From: Chloroflexota bacterium | GTDB lineage: Bacteria; Chloroflexota; Dehalococcoidia; UBA3495 | Length of the DNA stretch: 61,075 nucleotides | NCBI GenBank assembly: GCA_022563275.1 | Contig: JADFNR010000003.1 | Coordinates: 1 to 61,075 of the forward strand | Direction of reading: 5' to 3' | Shown here: piece by piece, positions 16,827-23,935 of the stretch | How the letters are laid out: each line of letters begins with the position of its first letter | How positions within the stretch are numbered: the stretch's first letter is position 1 | Made by a program: the position numbers and the translations under genes | Notes under the pieces: generated by a model | Seen by the model: the letters and a program-made list of their open reading frames with translations, nothing else | Database searches by the model: none | What the model was told of the DNA's origin: nothing

Positions 16827-17786
16827 CTAGAACAATGCGATGGGGCTCACCGGAGACCCGGTCACGTTGCGGAGGCGCAGGGGGGCCAGGGTCAGCATGA
16901 ATTCGTAGCGGTTACGCTGGGCGCAGGCCTCGGCCAGTTCTTCCAGGTTGGCGTTGTCGATGAGCCAAAGCCCAAGGGTGACCAGGCACATGACGTGGAG
17001 CGGCGAACCCACGGTGCTGTAATGGGAGGGCCGAAAATCGTTGGAGGTGTCGGTGCCCAACATGGCGATGCCCCGCTCTTTGAAGAGCGGGGTGCAGGCC
17101 ACCTGACAGGCCGTCATCGGCTCACCGGCCTTGGCGGGCGGGCGGTCCAACCGCATCTTGTAGTTGCCGGTGCGGACCAGGAGTATGTCTCCCTCCTCCA
17201 TCTTGACGCCCTGGGCTTCTTCGGCCTCCAGCAGGTCCACCGGCATCACCGGCTCCTTGGGGTCCAGGTAATCAACCCCCCGCAGTTTCGGCAGGTCCAG
17301 CAGCACACCTCGGGTGACGATGCCGGAGTAGGCCGCCTCGATCGAGTGGGTCTGCGCGCCCTCCCGCGAAGTGATCATACTGGCCGGTTTGCCGTTGTAC
17401 AGATTCCCCTGCCAGGAATAATGGGACATAGCGTCGATGTGGGTGATGCTCTGGCCGTGGAACACCATGCCGATGAACTCGGCTGCGCCCCGGCGGGTGT
17501 ACTGCCGCTCCGTGGAATCAGTTGTCCGGCCCTCACCGCTGTCCACCATGAATCGCTGGACCTGGAAGGTGACGTCGGCGTGCATGTCGGTGCTGATGGG
17601 CCGGGCGCAGCTTACCGGGATGCCGTCCTTGACCAGCGCCGCCGCCTGCTGGCGTTTGGCCGGCGTGATCAAGTTCAGGCAGCCTAGTTGGTCGTCTTCG
17701 CCCCAGCGTCCCCAGTTGCTGAGGGATTCCATCCACCCCAACACCTGAGCTTCGCCGGGTATCTCCCGGGAGGTTGCTTGCGCCAT
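16827..17786 (-). CDS. Cyclase-family (kynurenine formamidase-like) hydrolase
   Basis: A 319-residue member of the metal-dependent cyclase/formamidase family. The metal-binding stretch is QSITHIDAMSHYSWQGNLYNG, corresponding to the HxGTHxDxPxH motif of the family; EEGDILLVRTGNY and a C-terminal HVMCLVTLGLWLIDNANLEELAEAC follow. Such enzymes hydrolyse formyl or lactone-type bonds, and the substrate is not evident. The protein is longer than kynurenine formamidase (about 210 residues), like the large cyclase subgroup. It precedes the family B element and is convergent with the membrane protein gene. Confidence 0.88.
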   Translation of the reverse strand: MAQATSREIPGEAQVLGWMESLSNWGRWGEDDQLGCLNLITPAKRQQAAALVKDGIPVSCARPISTDMHADVTFQVQRFMVDSGEGRTTDSTERQYTRRGAAEFIGMVFHGQSITHIDAMSHYSWQGNLYNGKPASMITSREGAQTHSIEAAYSGIVTRGVLLDLPKLRGVDYLDPKEPVMPVDLLEAEEAQGVKMEEGDILLVRTGNYKMRLDRPPAKAGEPMTACQVACTPLFKERGIAMLGTDTSNDFRPSHYSTVGSPLHVMCLVTLGLWLIDNANLEELAEACAQRNRYEFMLTLAPLRLRNVTGSPVSPIALF

Positions 17787-17832
17787 GGGTCCGCCTCCTG
17801 CCTATAGCATCCAATCATTTCTTTTTAAACGT

Positions 17833-18795
17833 TTAGTCGTTTTCCGCGCTGGACAATCGGGTGCCGATGAAATTTGTAGCGCCGCGCAGAAAATCGCTCA
17901 CGGCCAGGGGCCTGCGGCCCTCCAGTTGGACAGTCTTTAAGCCCAGCAATCCGTGGGCGGTAACCACCGCCGCCGGAGCGGCCGGGTCCCCGGTCTCCAC
18001 CACCACCCCAACATCTGCATCATCGCTGGCGGACGCGGTGGGCATGACCGAGACATCGACCAGCTTTAGGCCGCTGCCGTTCCAGTGGGTGAACAGCCCC
18101 GGCCACGGTGTGAAGGCCCTGGCCCGCCGCTCCAGTTCCTCGGCCGTCTGGGTCCAGTCCGCCAGACCGTCCGCCCGCTCGAATTTCCGGGTAACGGTGG
18201 CCAGGGAATCTTCTTGGGGCATCGAATTAAGCTCCCCGGACTGCCAACGCGGGAGGCTTTCTATCAGCAGCTTTCCGCCGATCTCGAAGAGAGTTCGCGT
18301 CAACCCCGCCGCCGTTTCAGTTCCGTTTAATTGGTATGTCTGCCGGGCGATCAACGGCCCGGTGTCCATCCCTTCATCCAGCAGCATCAACGTGACCCCG
18401 GTAACCTGGTCGCCGTCCAGGATGGCGGTGATTACCGGCGACGGACCGCGGTGCCGGGGCAGCAACGAGGGGTGGATGTTCAGGCAACCCAGGAGAGGCA
18501 GATCGAGGACCGGTTTCGGCAGCAGCTTGCCGTAGGCGGCTATGATGATTACATCCGGCCGCAGCGCCGCCAGCGCAGCTTGTGCCTCCGCCGATCGGAG
18601 ACTGGCCGGCTGGAACACCGGAAGCCCGTGCTCCTGGGCATAGTCTTTCACCGGTGAGGACTGGGGTTGGCGGCCCCGGCCAGCGGGGCGGTCCGGCGGC
18701 GTGTAGACCCCCACTACTTCCCATCCTTCCAGCCCGGCCAGACCGGTGAGCACGGGGACGGCGAAAGTGGGGGTGCCCATGAAGACAAGGCGCAT
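17833..18795 (-). CDS. fmt: Methionyl-tRNA formyltransferase
   Basis: This 320-residue enzyme formylates initiator Met-tRNA using 10-formyl-tetrahydrofolate. It opens with MRLVFMGTPTFAVPVL and has the catalytic block NIHPSLLPRHRGPSPV, followed by GVTLMLLDEGMDTGPLIA. The C-terminal OB-like domain contains RARAFTPWPGLFTHW. The ATG at 18795 fits homologues; an upstream in-frame extension (to 18864) is not conserved. No def gene adjoins it. Its promoter region abuts the divergent promoter of the structured RNA. Confidence 0.96.
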   Translation of the reverse strand: MRLVFMGTPTFAVPVLTGLAGLEGWEVVGVYTPPDRPAGRGRQPQSSPVKDYAQEHGLPVFQPASLRSAEAQAALAALRPDVIIIAAYGKLLPKPVLDLPLLGCLNIHPSLLPRHRGPSPVITAILDGDQVTGVTLMLLDEGMDTGPLIARQTYQLNGTETAAGLTRTLFEIGGKLLIESLPRWQSGELNSMPQEDSLATVTRKFERADGLADWTQTAEELERRARAFTPWPGLFTHWNGSGLKLVDVSVMPTASASDDADVGVVVETGDPAAPAAVVTAHGLLGLKTVQLEGRRPLAVSDFLRGATNFIGTRLSSAEND

Positions 18796-18879
18796 GGAGT
18801 TAAAAACCTTGAGGCCGGCATCAAGAGCCAGGGAGTCGATGCAGCGGGCATAAATCGCCGCCACATGCTAATAATCGTC

Positions 18880-18909
18880 TTGACACTCGAAATTAGGTGT
18901 TGCTAAAAT
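18880..18909 (+). promoter_or_regulatory. Promoter of structured RNA
   Basis: TTGACA and TAAAAT are 18 nt apart, with TG before the -10 (TGCTAAAAT). Transcription would start near 18916, about 430 nt before rpsP, which has a separate promoter at 19266-19294. Confidence 0.75.
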
Positions 18910-18952
18910 ACCTTAACCGCTTGGCGGGAATAAATGAAGGAGGTGAAGGCTT

Positions 18953-19024
18953 ATGGATGATAGTTTAACGCGCAGGGGCGATGGTAGGCATCAGTCTGGA
19001 CACGACGAGGTGATCATTTCGTAG
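18953..19024 (+). CDS. Putative 23-residue leader peptide
   Basis: ATG 18953 is preceded by AAGGAGGTGAAGGCTT, an almost perfect Shine-Dalgarno with good spacing. The ORF encodes MDDSLTRRGDGRHQSGHDEV followed by IIS, then stops at TAG 19022. Its codons run through the 5' strand of the 18-bp helix, so translation and folding of the rod should exclude each other. It is hydrophilic with Arg/His/Asp and has no signal peptide. It may be a regulatory peptide or merely a translated control element; I recognise no homologue. Confidence 0.45.
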   Translation: MDDSLTRRGDGRHQSGHDEVIIS

Positions 19025-19152
19025 CAGATAGCTCGAAATAAGAAAACCCCGTACGTCGGGCCCAGGCCAATGTCTACCATCGCCCCTCGACCCCGGTTTG
19101 TACCTAGTAGGGCGAAAAGCAACCCAGAGTTGGCCGGGCCCGATCTTTTTGC

Positions 19153-19175
19153 CCGGCGGTTCCGCCGGTTTTTTT
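19153..19175 (+). terminator. Intrinsic terminator of structured RNA
   Basis: CCGGCGG (19153-19159) pairs with CCGCCGG (19162-19168) and is followed directly by seven T. It lies upstream of the rpsP promoter. Confidence 0.85.
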
Positions 19176-19265
19176 AGTTTTGTGGACCCAGTTGTTTGGC
19201 CGCATCAGGCGTTGGGCGGCCATCGCAACGCCGAGAAAGTAAAGCACTTTTTAGGCATCGCCAGT

Positions 19266-19294
19266 TTGACAATAAAACACCTTCGCCGTAAAAT
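19266..19294 (+). promoter_or_regulatory. rpsP operon promoter
   Basis: TTGACA and TAAAAT are separated by exactly 17 nt, about 50 nt before the rpsP ATG. It is among the best promoters in the window. Confidence 0.8.
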
Positions 19295-19343
19295 CGCCAC
19301 GCACGGGCGCCGCGATGACGGCACCCAGGAGAATAGAACTTAG

Positions 19344-19892
19344 ATGATTCGGATTCGGCTTGCCAGGGTCGGCAAAAAAGGCCGGCCTTCTTACAGAATA
19401 GTGGTCGCGGAAGTCACGGCGCCCAGGGATGGTTCCTATTTGGAGTGGATCGGGAACTACGACCCCATGGCGGACCCTCCCGCGGTGACCTTGAAGAATG
19501 AACGCGCTGCCCATTGGCTCAGCATGGGCGCGATCCCCTCCGACGCCGTTTCCAGGATATTGGCCAAAAGTGGCCTGATGGAGCGCACCGAGACCTTCAA
19601 GACCGGCGCCAAGCAATCCGGTGGTCAGCCGAGCACCGGCGGGGCTCCCGCCGCAGTTGCCGAAGCCCCTGCGGAAGAAGCGCCGGCTGACGAGGCACCC
19701 GCTGAGGAAGCTCCGGAAGCGGAAGCTCCTGCCGAGGAAGCTCCGGCCGAGGAAGCTCCCGCCGACGAAGCTCCCGCCGACGAAGCTCCCGCCGAGGAAA
19801 CCCCGGAGGAGGAAGCTCCGGCAGAGGAAGCTCCAACCGACGAACCCCCGGCAGAAGAAGAAGCCTCCAGTGAAGAAGAGACCGCTGAATAA
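19344..19892 (+). CDS. rpsP: 30S ribosomal protein S16 with long acidic Ala/Pro/Glu tail
   Basis: The first 85 or so residues are a normal S16 (MIRIRLARVGKKGRPSYRIV, YLEWIGNYDPMADPP, WLSMGAIPSDAVSRIL). A further tail of about 95 residues is built from EAPAEEAPADEAP-type repeats, making 182 in all, about twice the usual length. S16 stabilises the 30S body during assembly. The tail is acidic and probably disordered, unlike the basic core. It heads the rpsP-khpA-rimM operon, which normally continues to trmD and rplS; those are absent here. Tails on S16 occur in other high-GC lineages, so this is a natural extension rather than an error. Confidence 0.96.
   Translation: MIRIRLARVGKKGRPSYRIVVAEVTAPRDGSYLEWIGNYDPMADPPAVTLKNERAAHWLSMGAIPSDAVSRILAKSGLMERTETFKTGAKQSGGQPSTGGAPAAVAEAPAEEAPADEAPAEEAPEAEAPAEEAPAEEAPADEAPADEAPAEETPEEEAPAEEAPTDEPPAEEEASSEEETAE
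19665..19870 (+). repeat. 15-bp degenerate tandem repeats in rpsP
   Basis: The unit is approximately GCTCCCGCCGACGAA, encoding Ala-Pro-Ala-(Asp/Glu)-Glu, repeated about 13 times with drift. Near-identical copies stand together at 19755-19799. It explains the acidic S16 tail and may be length-variable between strains. Confidence 0.75.
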
Positions 19893-19928
19893 CAGCTTTC
19901 ACACTCTCCTCGAGTACTTAAATAACCT

Positions 19929-20156
19929 ATGAAAGAACTGATTGAGTACATCGCCCGCTCTTTGGCCAGTGATCCCGATGCCGTGGTAGTCACCGAATCC
20001 ATGGAAGATGGCCGCATCATCTTCCGGCTTCAAGTCGCCGATGAAGACAAGGGTAAGGTCATCGGCCGCCAGGGCCGCGTCGCCCAGGCCATGCGTGTAC
20101 TCCTACGGGTGGCGGCTGTTAAAGACGGCACCCAGGCCGTCTTGGAAATCGTATAA
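19929..20156 (+). CDS. khpA: KH-domain RNA-binding protein KhpA
   Basis: A 75-residue single KH domain with the GxxG-type loop in GKVIGRQGRVAQAMRVLL. KhpA binds RNA broadly, often as a heterodimer with KhpB/Jag. The position between rpsP and rimM is the standard one in many bacteria and supports the name. It lies 36 nt after rpsP on the same transcript. Confidence 0.95.
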   Translation: MKELIEYIARSLASDPDAVVVTESMEDGRIIFRLQVADEDKGKVIGRQGRVAQAMRVLLRVAAVKDGTQAVLEIV

Positions 20157-20204
20157 CTCCCTCCCTTTCTTTAGCGGGCTTGTTGCCGCCTTCGGAACCC
20201 AGCC

Positions 20205-20810
20205 ATGTCTGATACCCCCTCACCGGCAGAGTCATCTTCGATCACTTCTTCTGACCCGCCTTCCGATCTTTCTTCGGCCTCGTCTCCCGAAAAACTTGTC
20301 GCCGTGGGACGTATCATCGGCGCCCACGGGCGCGACGGCGAGATACGGGTGAAGGTCACCAGCGATGTTCCAGGCCGCTTCGATGCAGGCCAAACGCTGT
20401 TTCTGTCCCGTGATGGCGTTTCCGCCGAAGACCGGACCTACCAGATAGCCAAGAGCCGCCCCACGGGATCCAAGGGCAACGACATACTGATCATCTCGTT
20501 CCGGGGCTTCCGGGACCGCGATCAAGCCCTGCGGCTCGCGGGATTTTGGCTCTGCGTATCCCAGTCCCAGGTCCCGGCCGCCGATGACGGCGAATATTTC
20601 CACTATCAGCTCATCGGCCTCAAGGTCCGCACCGTGGCTGGCGAGGAGCTGGGCGAACTCGCCGAGATACTGGAGACAGGCAGCAACGACGTATACGTGG
20701 TCAGCGGCGCGGCTGGGGAGATACTGGTGCCCGCCCTGAGCCACGTGGTGCGCGAGATAGACATCGACGCCGGCCTGATGGTTGTTGATTTACCCGAAGG
20801 TCTGCGTTGA
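20205..20810 (+). CDS. rimM: Ribosome maturation factor RimM
   Basis: A 201-residue protein. After a Ser/Pro-rich N-terminal extension of about 28 residues come the RimM N-domain (VAVGRIIGAHGRDGEIRVKV) and the PRC-barrel C-domain (YHYQ-like block, LGELAEILETGSNDVYVV, ILVPALSHVVREID). RimM binds S19 and helps 16S rRNA maturation. It is the last recognisable gene of the rpsP operon. A different start, downstream of the extension, is possible. Confidence 0.95.
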   Translation: MSDTPSPAESSSITSSDPPSDLSSASSPEKLVAVGRIIGAHGRDGEIRVKVTSDVPGRFDAGQTLFLSRDGVSAEDRTYQIAKSRPTGSKGNDILIISFRGFRDRDQALRLAGFWLCVSQSQVPAADDGEYFHYQLIGLKVRTVAGEELGELAEILETGSNDVYVVSGAAGEILVPALSHVVREIDIDAGLMVVDLPEGLR

Positions 20811-20817
20811 TACCGCT

Positions 20818-20847
20818 TTGACCCGCGCTTTGGGCTAGTGCTAGAAT
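20818..20847 (+). promoter_or_regulatory. Promoter for yebC
   Basis: TTGACC and TAGAAT are 18 nt apart, with TGC before the -10 (TGCTAGAAT). It overlaps the end of the rimM region and lies about 120 nt before yebC. Confidence 0.6.
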
Positions 20848-20969
20848 CGAAACTGAAAGGGCGCTGGTAAAATTTCGTTCAAACCGATCGCCGGCAAACA
20901 ATCACTTGTGGAAATGAAGCCCTGGCGTCAATCGCCTCAGCCAGCCCATCTCCCCAGGAGGTCAGGACT

Positions 20970-21731
20970 ATGTCCGGTCATTCCAAATGGTCAACAATCA
21001 AGCACCAGAAGGGCGCCGCCGACGCCAAACGGGGTGCCCTGTTCACTAAGATCAGCCGTGAACTTACGATCGCGGTCAAGGGCGGTGGGACCGACCCAGA
21101 CATGAACTTCCACCTCCGTTTGGTGTTGGACAAAGCCAAGGCCGCCAACATGCCCCAGGACAGCATCACCCGGGCCGTGAAGCGCGGCAGCGGCGAAGCC
21201 GTTGAGGGAGAGGTGCTGGAAGAGATCACCTACGAGGGCTACGGACCCGGCGGCGGGGCCATCCTGCTCCAATGCCTGACCACCAACCGCAACCGCACCG
21301 CCTCCGACGTGCGGTCGGCCTTCAACCGGGGCGGTGGCAACCTTGGGGAAAACGGCTGTGTCGCCTGGAACTTCGATCACCTGGGCGTGATCGGTTTGGA
21401 GATGAAGGATCAAGAACGGGGCGAAGAGCTGGTCCTGCTCGCCATCGACGCCGGCGCCGATGACGTAAAATTGGAAGACGATTTCCTGGAGATTTTCACG
21501 GCCGTGGACCAATTACAGACAGTGCAGAAAGCGCTGGAGAGCGAAGGGGTCCCGCCGGACGCCGCCCAGTTATCGATGGTCCCCAAGACGACCATCGCCT
21601 TGGACGACAAACAGGCGGAGCAAACCCTGCGGCTCCTGGACACCCTGGAAGAACTGGACGACGTGCAGAAAGCCTACACCAACGCGGACTTCTCTCCCGA
21701 GGTCTTGGAGCGCTACCAGGCACAGTCGTAG
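20970..21731 (+). CDS. yebC: YebC/PmpR-family protein
   Basis: The 253-residue protein opens with the family hallmark MSGHSKWSTIKHQKGAADAKRG. GYGPGGGAILLQCLTTNRNRT and the C-terminal acidic region also match. Members were named transcriptional regulators (PmpR) of genes such as ruvC, and some (TACO1-like) aid translation of proline-rich stretches. Location directly before ruvC-ruvA is typical. An AGGAGG sequence lies about 12 nt before the ATG. Confidence 0.96.
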   Translation: MSGHSKWSTIKHQKGAADAKRGALFTKISRELTIAVKGGGTDPDMNFHLRLVLDKAKAANMPQDSITRAVKRGSGEAVEGEVLEEITYEGYGPGGGAILLQCLTTNRNRTASDVRSAFNRGGGNLGENGCVAWNFDHLGVIGLEMKDQERGEELVLLAIDAGADDVKLEDDFLEIFTAVDQLQTVQKALESEGVPPDAAQLSMVPKTTIALDDKQAEQTLRLLDTLEELDDVQKAYTNADFSPEVLERYQAQS

Positions 21732-21737
21732 CAACCA

Positions 21738-21850
21738 GTGGTTCGGCAAGTCCCCCGATGCATCGGGGAGACCCTCGACCTTAGGTCGGGGCTCACCATG
21801 AGCGGCTGGGACGTCTTATCCGTTCGTCCTGAGCCTGTCGAAGGACCCAA
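21738..21850. repeat. Palindromic and family C repeat sequence between yebC and ruvC
   Basis: It contains the small palindrome CCCCCGATGCATCGGGG, then CGACCTTAGGTCG, then CGTTCGTCCTGAGCCTGTCG, the inverse of the family C end seen at 8278-8400 and 58016-58090. No gene is present. Confidence 0.5.
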
Positions 21851-21912
21851 CAGTGGTCAGTACGGGAAATTTAGATTAGCCTCCAGTAACCGAATAGTGG
21901 AAGGGTGGTGTG

Positions 21913-22434
21913 ATGGGTATTTTGGGGATCGACCCCGGGACCTTACGCATGGGCTATGGAGTGATTGGTGACGGCCCCAATCCCCATGCCGACGATTACG
22001 GCGTGATCTCTCTCCCGCGCAAGATGCCCCTGGAACAGCGCCTCTACCAACTCCACACCCATATCCTCAACCTCATCGCCATCTTCCACCCCACCGTCAT
22101 CGCCGTGGAACAGCCCTTCATGGGAAAGGGGGAAAGAAGCTTTCCGGGCGCGGCCATGGCCGTCGGCCAGGCCCAGGCCGCGGTGTTCATCGGCGCCGCC
22201 AGCCAGGGCATCCCCATCTTCAAGTACGCCCCGGCCCAGGTGAAAAGCGCCGTGGCTGACTACGGGGCCGCCTCCAAAGAACAGATGCGGGAGATAGTCG
22301 CCGCCACACTGGGGCTGAAAGACGTTCCCGAATCCGACGCCGCCGACGCTTTAGCCGTGGGCCTTTGCCACCTGATCCAGGAACAGGCGGACGTAGCCTT
22401 GGGGCGGATCATTACCCCAGGACAAGAACGTTGA
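21913..22434 (+). CDS. ruvC: Holliday junction endonuclease RuvC
   Basis: A 173-residue RuvC with active-site acids in GILGIDPGT (D7), IAVEQPFMGKG and DAADALAVG. It cuts Holliday junctions during recombinational repair together with RuvAB. ATG 21913 is preferred to the overlapping GTG at 21910. It is followed by ruvA after 64 nt; ruvB is not in the window. Confidence 0.96.
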   Translation: MGILGIDPGTLRMGYGVIGDGPNPHADDYGVISLPRKMPLEQRLYQLHTHILNLIAIFHPTVIAVEQPFMGKGERSFPGAAMAVGQAQAAVFIGAASQGIPIFKYAPAQVKSAVADYGAASKEQMREIVAATLGLKDVPESDAADALAVGLCHLIQEQADVALGRIITPGQER

Positions 22435-22478
22435 CCCTAAGCCGGTCAACCCAGTTAATGGCAGCTAAGTCGCTGTGC

Positions 22479-22514
22479 AGATGATAGTAGGTGTGTAGAT
22501 GATAGTAGGCGTGC
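22479..22514 (+). repeat. 18-bp tandem duplication of the ruvA start region
   Basis: Two adjacent copies read AGATGATAGTAGGTGTGT and AGATGATAGTAGGCGTGC. The first copy supplies ATG ATA GTA GGT GTG TAG, a five-codon mini-ORF in the same frame as ruvA, whose stop abuts the real ATG (TAGATG). Confidence 0.85.
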
Positions 22515-23083
22515 ATGGGACACTGGAAACCACCGGCCCAGATTGGGTCCATATCCGCGTCGGCGGAGTGACGCTGCAGGTGTCAGTCCCGGCCAATACG
22601 GTGTCCGGCATGGGGGCCATCGGCTCGCAGGTCACCCTGCACACCCATCTTCGCATCCGCGACGACCAGCCGGTCCTCTACGGTTTCGCCGATGCTGCCG
22701 CCCTGGGTCTGTTCAGCATGCTCACCGCGGTGTCTGGAGTGGGGCCGAGAACCGCCTTGGCGTTGCTCTCCACTCTCGACCCAGCCCGGCTGCAGACCGC
22801 GATCGTGACCGGAGACACCGCCGCGCTGTCGTCGGCCCAAGGGGTGGGCGCCCGCACCGCCAGCCGGATAATCTTGGAGCTCAAAGGCAAGGTTGACGAC
22901 GCTGAATTCGCAGAAGTGGGACTCTCGGGAGACGTGGACGGTCAGGTGATCGCCGCGCTCACCGCCCTGGGATACTCCACCAACGAGGCCAGGTCCGCGG
23001 CGGGTACCCCGGCAGTCGCGGCCGAGACCGAGGTGGACGACCGCATACGCGTCGCCCTGCAGCAGTTCGCCACTCGGAGTTGA
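22499..23083 (+). CDS. ruvA: Holliday junction DNA helicase subunit RuvA
   Basis: The 194-residue RuvA has an N-terminal OB domain (MIVGVHGTLETTG), then two helix-hairpin-helix motifs (FSMLTAVSGVGPRTALALLSTL and LSSAQGVGARTASRIILELK) and a C-terminal three-helix domain (QVIAALTALGYSTNEA). It binds the four-way junction and recruits RuvB. Its start codon is duplicated 18 nt upstream (see 22479-22514), which may influence initiation. Confidence 0.96.
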   Translation: MIVGVHGTLETTGPDWVHIRVGGVTLQVSVPANTVSGMGAIGSQVTLHTHLRIRDDQPVLYGFADAAALGLFSMLTAVSGVGPRTALALLSTLDPARLQTAIVTGDTAALSSAQGVGARTASRIILELKGKVDDAEFAEVGLSGDVDGQVIAALTALGYSTNEARSAAGTPAVAAETEVDDRIRVALQQFATRS

Positions 23084-23157
23084 GTGAATCCAAGGGGCTC
23101 GTATAAAAGCGGCCACATGGAACGCCATTATCTCCAACTCCGATTAGGAGGCGTATC

Positions 23158-23847
23158 GTGGCAAAGTTTTTCATGCCGACCAAAGGGCCAGAGGACTGGC
23201 GAGGATTCTTGTCGTCTCCCGCAACTCAATGGAGAACCGGGTACTCGGCGAAAACACTCGCGCATTGTTGGGAGGCGGCGGGAGGATTTCCTGAATCCGT
23301 GAGTCGGGTGTTTGCAGACTCGGGATTTCCCGTGCTTCGTGACATGGAATTCCTGATTGGCCTGCCAGAACATCAAACCTTTTTGGTGGGTGGAAGAAGA
23401 CCCTCCCAGAGTGACATATTCGTGCTAGCGAGTACGGAAAAAGATCTGATTACCATCACGGTCGAAGGCAAGGTGAACGAGGAATTTGGACCTCTTATCG
23501 GTGACTGGAAAGAAGACGGGTCTAAGGGAAAGCGGGAAAGGCTGGCGGACCTCAGAAAACGCCTCAAGCTATCCCGGACAGGAGTCGATCACATTAGGTA
23601 TCAGTTGCTCCACCGCACCGCATCAACATTGATTGAAGCCGAGAGATTCCACGCTACGTCCGCCGTGATGCTCGTGCATTCCTTCAGCCAAGAACATAAA
23701 TGGTTCGAAGATTATCAGGCTTTCGTTGGTCTGTTTGGGAAATCGGCGGAGCCAGATTCGGTCACATACTTCGGATTTAGGGACGGTATAGCTCTTTACA
23801 CGGCATGGGTGGTTGGCGAACCAAAATTCTTGTTGCATGATTGTTAA
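23158..23847 (+). CDS. Hypothetical protein, possibly PD-(D/E)xK nuclease-like
   Basis: A 229-residue protein inserted between ruvA and uvrB. It starts with GTG after a perfect AGGAGG. Base composition looks more AT-rich than its neighbours, and the coding style differs (more AGA, ATA and TTG), suggesting acquisition. The stretch PSQSDIFVLA followed by LITITVEGKVNEEFG has the Asp-(x)n-Glu-x-Lys arrangement of the PD-(D/E)xK nuclease core; D in QSD, then E and K of EGK. It may belong to an uncharacterised DUF6946-type family. Nuclease function is inferred from this motif only. Confidence 0.8.
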   Translation: MAKFFMPTKGPEDWRGFLSSPATQWRTGYSAKTLAHCWEAAGGFPESVSRVFADSGFPVLRDMEFLIGLPEHQTFLVGGRRPSQSDIFVLASTEKDLITITVEGKVNEEFGPLIGDWKEDGSKGKRERLADLRKRLKLSRTGVDHIRYQLLHRTASTLIEAERFHATSAVMLVHSFSQEHKWFEDYQAFVGLFGKSAEPDSVTYFGFRDGIALYTAWVVGEPKFLLHDC

Positions 23848-23935
23848 CCGGCCTCCAGACGCACCGGACGTGCGGCTTTTGATAGCGCCTTATATAATGC
23901 TTGTACGACGAAACCGGGAAGGGACTCGTTAGACG

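Larger units (their letters stand above)
18916..19176 (+). ncRNA. Candidate structured RNA with long rod helix, small ORF and terminator
   Basis: The unit of about 260 nt runs from a near-consensus promoter to an intrinsic terminator. Its core is an 18-bp helix: AGGGGCGATGGTAGGCAT (18974-18991) pairs with ATGTCTACCATCGCCCCT (19070-19087), with one G-U pair. Inside it, GTCTGG (18994-18999) pairs with CCAGGC (19062-19067), CGACG (19003-19007) pairs with CGTCG (19054-19058), and ATTTCG/CGAAAT forms an apical hairpin (19016-19039). The rod shape recalls 6S RNA, but conserved 6S elements are not recognisable to me. A 23-codon ORF with a perfect ribosome-binding site overlaps the 5' half. It may be a trans-acting RNA, a dual-function RNA or an attenuator for rpsP. 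Confidence 0.6.

Noticed and set aside
18916..19176. Naming the structured RNA as 6S, tmRNA, SRP RNA or RNase P RNA
   Set aside because: tmRNA tag and ends, the SRP GGAAGCAGC loop and RNase P core motifs are absent. The rod shape alone is insufficient to call 6S.
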